This document shows positions 22,842-31,536 of a stretch of DNA of 64,000 nucleotides, one piece after another. A model generated the notes under the pieces. The model was given only the letters and a program-made list of their open reading frames with translations, was not told where the DNA came from and did no database searches. A program made the position numbers and the translations under genes. Location of the stretch: contig NC_084803.1 in NCBI RefSeq assembly GCF_963583255.1, positions 12,260,478-12,324,477 of the forward strand. The letters run 5' to 3'. The DNA comes from Pyrus communis (taxonomy: Eukaryota; Streptophyta; Magnoliopsida; Rosales; Rosaceae). How positions within the stretch are numbered: position 1 is the stretch's first letter; each line of letters opens with the position of its first letter.

Positions 22842-24341
22842 ATGGCTTCAAACAAAGAACAAGTCGTGACTATCGGCACTACCTCCATTGAAAAACAGCT
22901 GGTTCAGATGAAGGAAACAGTTGCAAGGCTGATAAAGACTGTAGAGGAGAAAAACTTGCAAACCGCCGGACTCATCAACCGTCTAGAGGCACAGCATGGT
23001 GTCAAAGTGAAACCAAGCTCTCTTCCAACTAAGAAGACCGAAGAAGGCTTTGACCCAAATGCCTACGAACTCATGTCAAAGGCTAGGCATGACTTTGCTT
23101 CTTCTTCAAATCTTGGAAAGAAGGTTTCAAACACCGTCAACGACAAAGATCGTGACCTCACCGAGACTCAAAAGAAGTTGAAGGAGCATGATTACGGAGT
23201 TGACAACAACAAAGCTGGACTTGGCTTCACACCAAATGCACTCGTGAAGATTTCAAGCAAAGCGAAAAACGCTAGCGCTCAACACATCAGCGTGAGCATT
23301 GAACAAAATCAAGAGGAGCCTAAACCTCCTATTCGAGTGTCAGTCTTCGATAGGCTGAATCATTCAAAACCCAGAATTTCGGCACTTGATCGTATTGGTG
23401 GGCAAGACCGAACTTCCGTCTTCAAGAGGCTTAACGTGCCAACATCCCAAAGCTCTGTTTTTGAAAGGTTGTTAAAGCCTAAGAAACAAAGCAACACAGC
23501 TATCTCTCCTCTACGACGATCAGCTTCGGAAAGATTTGAAGATAATGAGAAGCCTTTTGGAAAGAGGAAGACAACACCAAAGGAAGAAAAGCTCGATGGG
23601 TTAGCAGAAAAAGGCGACGTTCGAAGCTTGATTCCTTCAAGGATGAAGCGCCAAGCAATCCTAGAGGTCGACACAAAAGGACCACTGAAGGTAAAGAGGC
23701 GCATCATCGTCCACACTGGCAAATCTTCATGCCAACAAACCCAAGAGAACGGCACTGAAGATGAAATCCCTAAGAAAGATGTCATTTCTGGCTCTTTCGA
23801 CTCAAAGTCTTCACCTCGACTGTTGGGGGCATGTTCCAAGTCAAGTGAAATTGAAGGATGGACTCATGTCACTCCGAAGAAACTGCACGAGAAACATATG
23901 TCTTCTCCACAAGTGCACCAATCAGAAAGGAGGGAAAGCAGCTTTCGCCAACCTCCAAAGCAATGTGAAAATGTTGAAGATAAGAAAATTTCAACACAAA
24001 GATCGTTTATGCGGGATCTTTTCTTCCTCGAAGACTTATTCAAATTCTCGATCAAGGCTCCTTGCTATGAAGATTGTGAGGAATGCCTTTCGAAGATCGC
24101 TTCGAAGAAATTGGAGAGGCAGCAACCATCTTGTCCACAAGTTTATCAGTCGAAAATGGGGCAAAACAGCTCTTGTCAACCTCCAGAACAATGTGAAAGT
24201 GTTGGAGACAATGAAATTTCGACACAAAGATCGTCCATCCCCATCACAATGTGCGACCTCTTCCCAGAAGACTTCTTCAATTACTCGGTCAAGGCTCCTT
24301 CCTATGAAGATTGCGAGGAACGCCTCTCCCAGATCACTTGA
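22842..24341 (+). CDS. retrotransposon gag-pol linker ORF (499 aa)
   Basis: The N-terminus is a predicted coiled coil (QLVQMKETVARLIKTVEEKN), as in Ty3/gypsy Tat gag proteins. The next stretch (FDPNAYELMSKARHDFASSS, TETQKKLKEHDYGV, GLGFTPNALVKIS, then several SVF-RL repeats) normally lies between gag and reverse transcriptase in plant elements of this type. The capsid core expected between these parts is missing. The last 150 residues are two copies of one module (each with QVHQSE or QVYQSK, ISTQRS, KAPCYEDCEE or KAPSYEDCEE). The ORF ends in TGA where RT should follow. Probably non-autonomous; whether the protein is made is unknown. Confidence 0.75.
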   Translation: MASNKEQVVTIGTTSIEKQLVQMKETVARLIKTVEEKNLQTAGLINRLEAQHGVKVKPSSLPTKKTEEGFDPNAYELMSKARHDFASSSNLGKKVSNTVNDKDRDLTETQKKLKEHDYGVDNNKAGLGFTPNALVKISSKAKNASAQHISVSIEQNQEEPKPPIRVSVFDRLNHSKPRISALDRIGGQDRTSVFKRLNVPTSQSSVFERLLKPKKQSNTAISPLRRSASERFEDNEKPFGKRKTTPKEEKLDGLAEKGDVRSLIPSRMKRQAILEVDTKGPLKVKRRIIVHTGKSSCQQTQENGTEDEIPKKDVISGSFDSKSSPRLLGACSKSSEIEGWTHVTPKKLHEKHMSSPQVHQSERRESSFRQPPKQCENVEDKKISTQRSFMRDLFFLEDLFKFSIKAPCYEDCEECLSKIASKKLERQQPSCPQVYQSKMGQNSSCQPPEQCESVGDNEISTQRSSIPITMCDLFPEDFFNYSVKAPSYEDCEERLSQIT

Positions 24342-24355
24342 CAAATCAACAACAA

Positions 24356-24830
24356 CAACCAAAAGCTCCTCGTTCGTACGAGCCTAAAAGGCGATAACCA
24401 AAAGCTCCTTGTCTGCACGAGTTGAAACTGCAAACGACACCATAAGCTCCTCGTTCGCACGAGCCTAAAAGGTGACAACAAACGCTCCTTGCCTGCACGA
24501 GCTGAAACTGCAAACGGCACCAAAACGCTCCTTGCCTGCACGAGCTGAAACTGCAAACGGCATCAAACGCTCCTTGCCTGCACGAGCTGAAACTGCAAAC
24601 GGCACCAAACGCTCCTTGCCTGCACGAGCTGAAACTGCAAACGGCACCAAAACGCTCCTTGCCTGCACGAGCTGAAACTGCAAACGGCACCAAAACGCTC
24701 CTTGCCTGCACGAGCTGAAACTGCAAACGGCACCAAACGCTCCTTGCCTGCACGAGCTGAAACTGCAAACGGCACCAAACGCTCCTTGCCTGCACGAGCT
24801 GAAACTGCGAACAGCACCAAACACTACTTG
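24356..24830 (+). repeat. 43-44 bp tandem array replacing the RT region
   Basis: GCTCCTTGCCTGCACGAGCT plus GAAACTGCAAACGGCACCAAA(A)C is repeated about eight times nearly perfectly from 24483, after about three divergent units (with CGTTCG...AGCCTAAAAGG). One further degenerate unit lies just after the integrase stop (about 26625-26680), suggesting the array spread from, or shares origin with, the sequence after pol. Overlapping ORFs on both strands are artefacts of the repeat. Confidence 0.9.
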
Positions 24831-24930
24831 CCTGACGAGGAGGTGTTCTACATCGACATCTTCCCAACATGGACGATGTTCTTCGACGGATCCACACGAG
24901 CAAACGGAGCGGGGGGCAGGAGTAGTATTC

Positions 24931-26622
24931 ATGTCGCCACAAAGGCAAATACTACCTTACTCCTTCCAACTGAATGAGCTATGCTCCAACAATGTTGCTG
25001 AGTACCAAGCATTGATCATCGGGCTCCAAATGGCGATCAACATGGAAATCACAGCTCTTGAGGTATATGGCGATTCCAAGCTCATAATCAATCAACTCTT
25101 AACTGAATATGAGGTGAGGAAAGATGATCTCGTCCCATACTTCCGGCTAGCGACCCAACTGCTACAAAAGTTCGAAGCTGTGACACTAGAACATGTGCCA
25201 AGAAAGGAAAATCAAATGGCAGACGCTCTCGCCAATCTAGCCTCGAGTATGACACTAGGAAAAGATGAAGTTGCAGACGTGCCAGTTTGCCAAAGATGGG
25301 TGATTCCGCTCGTTAATGAAATGTCACTAGATGATACAAATGTCATCTCAGTACTTCCAGTCGATGCTGAAGAGTGGAGACAGCCGCTGATCGACTACTT
25401 AGAGCACGGAAAGCTTCTAGATGATCTCAGACACCGTTCCGAAATACGTCGACGAGCACCTCGCTTCCTTTACTACAAAGGAACACTCTATCGACGCTCT
25501 TTTGAAGGAGTGCTCCTGAGATGCCTAGGTGAGGAAGAAGTTAATCTAGCCATGGAAGAAACACATTCAGGTGTGTGTGGGGCACATCAGTCTGGACCAA
25601 AGCTACATTTCCAGCTTAAAAGAATGGGTTACTACTGGCCGAGCATGGTGAAGGATTGCCTGGAACACGCCAAAAGGTGCCAAGCCTGCCAATTCCACGC
25701 CAACTTCATACATCAACCGCCTGAACCATTACACCCTACAGTTGCTTCATGGCCGTTCGACGCATGGGGATTGGACGTTGTAGGACCAATTACGCCAAAG
25801 TCATCTGCAGGGGAAGCTTACATCCTAACTGTAACAGATTACTTCTCCAAGTGGGCTGAAGCCATCCCTTTAAGGGAAGTAAAAAAGGAAACTGTTGTTC
25901 GTTTCATCAAGGAGCATATCATCCACCGATATGGGGTGCCTCGCTACATTATCACTGACAACGAAAAGCAGTTCTCCAACCGACTCGTGGACGAGCTTTG
26001 CGACAAATACAAGTTCAAGCAGCACAAGTCTTCCATGTATCATGCTCCGGCCAACGGCCTCGCGGAAGCATTCAACAAGACGATGTGCAACCTCCTGAAA
26101 AAGGTAATCGGCCGAACAAAGAGAGATTGGCATGAAAGAATAAGTGAAGCACTTTGGGCATATAGGACTACACATAGGACTCTTACCCAAGCTACACCTT
26201 ATTCTCTCGTATATGGCGTAGAAGCTGTTCTACCGCTCGAAAGTCAAATTCCCTCACTAAGGATGGCTATACAAGAAGGCTTGACTGATGAAGAAAATGC
26301 AAAGTTGCGCCTTCAGGAGTTGGAAGCACTGGATGAGAAAATGCTCGAAGCTCAACAACACTTGGAATGCTACCAAGCACGGTTATCCAAGGCATTCAAC
26401 AAGAAAGTCCGCCCAAGGTCTTTCCAAGCCGGAGATCTCGTGCTAGCATCGCGTATGCCTATCATTACAACTCATAAGACAAAAAGCAAGTTCACATCAA
26501 AGTGGGATGGACCCTACGTAATACAAGAGATCTACACCAATGGCGCTTACTTAATCATGGCAGAAGACGGGTTGAAGATCAGCCCCATCAACGGCAGATT
26601 TTTGAAACGCTACTACCCCTAA
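24931..26622 (+). CDS. RNase H-integrase pol fragment (563 codons)
   Basis: The N-terminal part is a Tat-type RNase H: NNVAEYQAL, YGDSKLIINQ and NQMADALANLAS supply acidic residues. The first acidic motif (FFDGSTRANGAG) lies just upstream in another frame because a G run at 24911-24916 has one G too many, so the domain is frameshifted at its start. The integrase follows: an HHCC zinc finger (HSGVCGAHQ ... CQACQ), then the DDE core with Asp282 (GLDVVGP), Asp343 (IITDNEKQ) and Glu379 (ANGLAEAFNK). Their spacing fits DD35E. A GPY/F-like end reads KWDGPYVIQEI. Integrase looks intact, but no start codon in context is evident. Confidence 0.9.
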   Translation: MSPQRQILPYSFQLNELCSNNVAEYQALIIGLQMAINMEITALEVYGDSKLIINQLLTEYEVRKDDLVPYFRLATQLLQKFEAVTLEHVPRKENQMADALANLASSMTLGKDEVADVPVCQRWVIPLVNEMSLDDTNVISVLPVDAEEWRQPLIDYLEHGKLLDDLRHRSEIRRRAPRFLYYKGTLYRRSFEGVLLRCLGEEEVNLAMEETHSGVCGAHQSGPKLHFQLKRMGYYWPSMVKDCLEHAKRCQACQFHANFIHQPPEPLHPTVASWPFDAWGLDVVGPITPKSSAGEAYILTVTDYFSKWAEAIPLREVKKETVVRFIKEHIIHRYGVPRYIITDNEKQFSNRLVDELCDKYKFKQHKSSMYHAPANGLAEAFNKTMCNLLKKVIGRTKRDWHERISEALWAYRTTHRTLTQATPYSLVYGVEAVLPLESQIPSLRMAIQEGLTDEENAKLRLQELEALDEKMLEAQQHLECYQARLSKAFNKKVRPRSFQAGDLVLASRMPIITTHKTKSKFTSKWDGPYVIQEIYTNGAYLIMAEDGLKISPINGRFLKRYYP

Positions 26623-26680
26623 AGCAAACGCACCAAGCTCCTGGCCCGCAAGAGCATAAACTGTGTACGGCAAAATCATC

Positions 26681-26714
<34 letters not shown>

Positions 26715-26958
26715 CCATCACTCATTTGAACTACGTCATGACTTGATCCCTCCTCAACCAAGGGTACGTAGGCAACTTGAAACTTCAAAACTTCAAGTAC
26801 AGTCACATCATCAAAATAAAATAAAAAAATAAAAAAATAAAAAAAAAAATAAAAAAAGGGAAATAACACATCTTGGTGATGTATATGTTTTATCTGTATT
26901 TAGCACAATACACTAAATAAAATAAAGCATGTTCATTGATCTCCGAGAAATTACAAGT

Positions 26959-26973
26959 GCGTACAAAACAAAA

Positions 26974-27018
<45 letters not shown>
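26959..27018. repeat. A-rich tract in the Tat-like element
   Basis: (ACAAA)n followed by about 45 A residues. A shorter A tract is at 26681-26715, and a run of AAATAAAAAA units at 26815-26860. Confidence 0.9.
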
Positions 27019-27020
<2 letters not shown>

Positions 27021-27029
27021 ATGGAGCTT

Positions 27030-27638
27030 TCATAAAGGTTGTTCACGTGAAGCCCCACTACTTGGGAAAACTACAGAAGCGGGAGGCATCAAAGAAGAGG
27101 CCTCAATACTTGGTGGAACGCTAGATGAGCCAGGAAAAAGGTGCCTCTGGAAGAAAGCAGCAAGTCTTTGACGGTCACTTTGAATTCGACCACTGGATTC
27201 TTGCAGCTCATCAAGCTTCCTCTTCATGCCCGTCGAATAGTTATTTGCAAGCACATGCAAACTTCTATTCTCGTGCTTAAGCTGTTTGATCTCTTGCTTA
27301 AGAGTTTCCACCTCCGCCATCAATGATTCCACTTGGCGGGATCGAGCAAGTAGGCGTTGGCCCATGTTGGACACAGAGCCTGCGCACTGAACACTGAGAG
27401 TTAGGGACTCTTGAACGGCCAACTCATCGGACCGTTCTGAAAGCAGCCTACTATCTTTTGGAGTGAGGAAGTTCCTAGCTACTATCGTAGCTGTTGTTGC
27501 GTCCTTCATCACAGAATCTTCACCTGTCAAAGGGCCATTAGAAGATAAGAAAGAAGGGCACCATACATTTACCTGACGCGGCGCACTCGGATCACTGCTG
27601 AGACTCAAATCTAAGCAAATGTTAGACGGGTTAGCCAT
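27030..27638 (-). CDS. antisense coiled-coil ORF of the Tat-like element (202 aa)
   Basis: On the strand opposite to pol, ATG at 27638 opens 202 codons. The centre is a heptad-like coiled coil (SRQVESLMAEVETLKQEIKQ then LKHENRSLHVLANNYSTGMK and KRKLDELQESSGRI), followed by a Phe-Phe-Gln-Arg-His-Leu patch and a Pro/Ser-rich tail. Antisense ORFs after integrase are known from Tat-clade elements such as Grande. Function unknown; roles in RNA export, silencing suppression or packaging are guesses. It is uninterrupted while gag and RT are lost, so it may matter for the element. Confidence 0.65.
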   Translation of the reverse strand: MANPSNICLDLSLSSDPSAPRQVNVWCPSFLSSNGPLTGEDSVMKDATTATIVARNFLTPKDSRLLSERSDELAVQESLTLSVQCAGSVSNMGQRLLARSRQVESLMAEVETLKQEIKQLKHENRSLHVLANNYSTGMKRKLDELQESSGRIQSDRQRLAAFFQRHLFPGSSSVPPSIEASSLMPPASVVFPSSGASREQPL

Positions 27639-27644
27639 TGTCAA

Positions 27645-29273
27645 AAGGTTAAAAGAGAAAGGTGGATGGAGTAAAATCAGAAAGGGCCGAAGACGATTTT
27701 CACAAACGGGCGATCTTCAAAGTGTGCATGTTGGAGGTAATCGATACCTCTATAAAAAGCCAAGGCGACACGACCACCGATTCAAAAAATCGGATTTTCC
27801 TGCGTGAAGTTCGGCGACGCTTTCGCGGCTTTTCAGATAACGCGTTCAACTTTGTCAAAAGATCTCTGACAAAGTTGAAAACACGTGAAGGTTATCATCC
27901 CAACTACGCGCCTTTGCCAACAAGCGTGGTGACAGAGCCGCACCCGTGACTACTTTTTCGAAGAGGCGCTCGCTCAGAAATCGAAGAAACGCTTGTTAAA
28001 AAATCGAAGAGACGTTTGTCGACAAGGGTAAAAGAACATAACCACCACTTGCTATTGGGAAATCCCTATATATGTCGACCTTCATCTTTTATGGCAAGGC
28101 AGACCTGAAAAAAAAAAATGCCCAACTCTTCCTCACCTCTGAGGGCGCACTCCCAGCAAAGCCTTTCGAAATACTCAATTTTTTCTTCTTCCCCAAAGAA
28201 GATACCAGATGCCTGGAGTACAGATGACCCAGGAGGAAACGGTAGATTGAAGTATGTGGAGACAAGCACAACAAATACATGTGCTGATCCATTCGCCGCT
28301 TCTTCAAAAGCAAAGGTATCTCATATCATCAAGGTCGAAAGCAAAGGTATCTCATATCATGCTTTTTCCTTGTCTTTTCCTTTGTCCTTGTTCTTACTCG
28401 CATGGCAAAGTGAAAGAAGCAATCAGCCGGCACTTGGAGTCAGTCTTCCGATCTGGAACCGACTGCCTGGAATCTATTCCCTGGTTGCTTACCTAGCGTT
28501 GCTCTCGAGTAGTCATCTTCAACGGTTGATACACTTCCAGATAAGGGACCACTTCTGCAAAGGGGAGCAAGTAAGGCAAGTGAAAATGATACATTAAAGC
28601 ATGTGGAGACAAGCAACAACTGCATATGCTGAGCTATCCTCTAACCCTCTTCAATACGAATTGGAGAGATTGAACAAAGAAACAGAAAAAAAGAGTAAAG
28701 CTCAGACCTTCGGGGGAGACCAAAATTTCCTGCTGCCCAGTTCAAGAGTAGCACAAAGGAAAATCAACGAGCGGAGGAGACCAGAAGAATCCTCCAGCCC
28801 AGTTCAAGATCAAGCCTCAATGGCCCTTGAAGAAATCACAAGTCCGATTCAAAATCAAGTGTTCACCACCCTTGAATCAAATTCAACTCCAGATAAAAGG
28901 AGTAAGTTCAGACCTTCGGGGGAGACCAAAAGAATCCTCCAGCCTAGTTCAAGACTAAGCCTGTGGAAAATCAACGATTGGAGGAAACCAGAAAATCTTC
29001 TAGTCGAACTCAAGATCAAGCCTCAATGGCCCTTGAAGAAATTTCCAGCCCAGTTCAAGACTAAGCCTGTGGAAAATCAATGATTGAAGGAAACCAGAAA
29101 ATCTTCCAGTCGAACTCAAGATCAAGCCTCAATGGCTCTTGAAGAAATTTCCAGCCCAATTCAAGATCAAGCCTCGACGGCCCTTGGGTTGACATCTACA
29201 GTAAGGGACTTCAAAACGCATCTTCTACACGTGACAAACACATGTCTACGACGCGCCTTGAAGTGGGGGCATT
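27645..29273 (+). other. 3' internal non-coding part of the Tat-like element
   Basis: No conserved domain seen. It contains a repeated stretch GGTATCTCATATCAT near 28320-28360. From about 28795 it has several copies of the CAAGATCAAGCCTC...GGCCCTTGAAGAA unit also found in the LTR, and then the polypurine tract. Confidence 0.6.
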
Positions 29274-30622
29274 TGTAGACATCGAAATTTCAGTAAAAAC
29301 AAATGTTCACCAATGCATTAAAGTTTTGACGTGTCAAGGCATACATGGCATACGCCACGTGTTGTACAAATTGTACACATGGCGTGTGACTCAACAAAAT
29401 AGGAAGAAATACCCTTGAAGGATTAAACAAGTTTTTCTTCTCATTTTGGGCAATGACAAGGCAAGTACATTTCAATCCATTGAGGATCAAAACAAGTTTT
29501 TCTTCTCATGTTGGGCAATGACAAGGCAAGCACACTTCAATCCATTACGGATCAAAACAAGTTCTTCTCATTTTGGGCAATGACAAAGCATACACATTTC
29601 AAGTTTAAAATGGTGTTAAGTGGGAAATTAGGCCATAAGTTAGACCACTTCAAGTTTAAAATGGTATTAAGTGGGAAATTAGGCCATAAGTTACACCACT
29701 TCAATTTCAATATTGCATTAAGTGGGAAAATTAGGCAATGGTGCTTGGAAAGGAAAAAAATATTTTGTGGTGGTGATTCATTCTCAAAGCCTATAAATAG
29801 GCTTCTCCATCAAGGTATCAATCATCAAGGAATTCACAAATACATTTCTCTACTCCAAAATTAGAAGAGAATTCCCCAAATCCTTGAAGCTTTGAAACTC
29901 TAAAGCTTTCAAGCAAATTTCGAAGGATCAAGAAAGCTCTCTTCGTTCTTCGTTAAATCCTCTTTCAAGATCAAGCCACGACGGCCCTTGAAGAAAGTGT
30001 TCATCCGTTCATCCTAAGCATAAGCCCCCAACGGCCCTTTGGATCAACAACCTCAACAAATCCACACATCCAATCGTTCTTCAAGATTAAGCCCAAAAGC
30101 CCTTGAAGATCCGCTCATCCATCAACCTTCAAGATCAAGCCCAAAAGCCCTTGAAGAAATCCACACAACCATTATTCAAGATCAAGCCCCGACGGCCCTT
30201 GAAGAAAGTGTTCATCATTCATCCTAAGATCAAGCCCCAACGGCCCCTTGGATCAACAGCACAAACAAATCCACACATCCAATCGTTCTTCAAGACTAAG
30301 TCCAAAAGCCCTTGAAGATCCGCTCATCCATCCTCCTTCAAGATCAAGCCCAAAAGCCCTTGAAGAAATCCACACAACCATTATTCAAGATCAAGCCCCG
30401 ACGGCCCTTGAAGAAAGTGTTCATCCGTTCATCAACTGTTCATCCTTAGATCAAGCCCCGACGGCCCTTTGGATCAACAACTCATCCACAAATCTACATC
30501 TTACGGAGATCGAATCAGAGGACCAAATTAGAGAGATCGTAACCCCAAAATCATAAACACAAAAATATTATTTTGTACACGTTATTCTGGTTTCTTGTTT
30601 CAAGGAATCTTTCGTGTTCACA
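29274..30622 (+). repeat. 3' LTR of the Tat-like element
   Basis: Same length as the 5' LTR. The two differences I found by eye are one base next to the TATA box (CTTATAAATA versus CCTATAAATA) and one near 29919. It is followed by the AAGGG duplication. Confidence 0.95.
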
Positions 30623-30627
30623 AAGGG

Positions 30628-31536
30628 TTTTATGAAAAATTAGAATCAAGGACATTGACAATTTGATCGGTTATGATTGTATTTTTTTGTTCCTCTGTTT
30701 TGGTGCATGAGGAACTTAATCACTTAGGTGTCAAACGAACAAACCGGCTAGCTCTTTGCTGCCGGTTGATGCGGTTGTGATTGCCACCAGGTTTAAGATC
30801 GTCTTTAGTAGTTTGTGTTTTTAAACCATTTTCACGTCTCAATTTTTACAGTTAATTTTTACTTTTATTTTTCAGACTACTCATTAATCTCGGACTACTA
30901 AAAAAAATTATTGTTTTTGGGAACATCTTTTTTACGGTTTTTCTTTCTCTCAATTTAGCAATTCGATTAAACAAATCAAAAGATAAAAAATGAGAGCGTG
31001 TAGAGTGACAATGCGAGTTCAAATATCAAATTACGTTTAGATGATTCTTCTTATGACCTGTTAGTTTAGCGTCATTTACTCTTTTTTTTACATTTGACTC
31101 ACACAAATGTAAAGACACTATATATTTGTAGTGTGCTTGATACTAAATTGTGATGACGACAATATTTAATTGAGGCCCATCATAGAGAAATAGCTTTGTA
31201 AATTACAATATCCTATCGTTAAACATATATGAAGTTTCATATTTGATTCAAGCAAGCATAGGGATAGAAACTCCAAAAAATAAAATATGCAATTCCCAGT
31301 ATTTCTGAAATATTTTTATTCCCTCGTGTGAAGTCAGTTTTATGTACATGAACAAAACGCATTACAATTCAGCGGTATACATCTTCTGATGTCTTTATTT
31401 CCAACAATGCTCTCCAACAAACATGAAATATTGCAAAGAATTTAATTTAAAAAAATAATAATCTATATGTATATATATTTATATATCTTCAGCTGCTCGT
31501 CCAGCTTCCATCCAAATTTTTACCCCGCTTCTGTTC
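30628..31536. other. spacer and presumed 3' untranslated region of the LIN-like gene
   Basis: No exon supported. Its first bases (TTTTATGAAAAATTAG) continue the sequence that preceded the young insertion at 21420. The last 250 bases are probably the 3' end of the minus-strand LIN-like transcript. Confidence 0.45.

Larger units (their letters stand above)
21421..30622 (+). mobile_element. young Tat-like Ty3/gypsy LTR retrotransposon lacking RT
   Basis: LTRs at 21421-22769 and 29274-30622 (1349 bp each) flank 6504 bp and are bounded by AAGGG (21416-21420 and 30623-30627). TGGCACGCCCGGTGGGA (22774) follows the 5' LTR as primer-binding-like site. AAGTGGGGGCATT precedes the 3' LTR as polypurine tract. 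The order is partial gag-linker ORF, 43-44 bp tandem array, RNase H-integrase, then antisense ORF. RNase H next to integrase after the missing RT, plus the antisense ORF, fit the Tat clade. The gag capsid core and reverse transcriptase are absent, so it needs a helper. The LTRs differ at only about two positions by eye, so insertion is very recent. Confidence 0.95.

Noticed and set aside
24346..24948. Long minus-strand ORFs rich in Cys, Arg and Gln over the tandem array
   Set aside because: Open in several frames on both strands because the repeat has no stops in those frames. No gene features.
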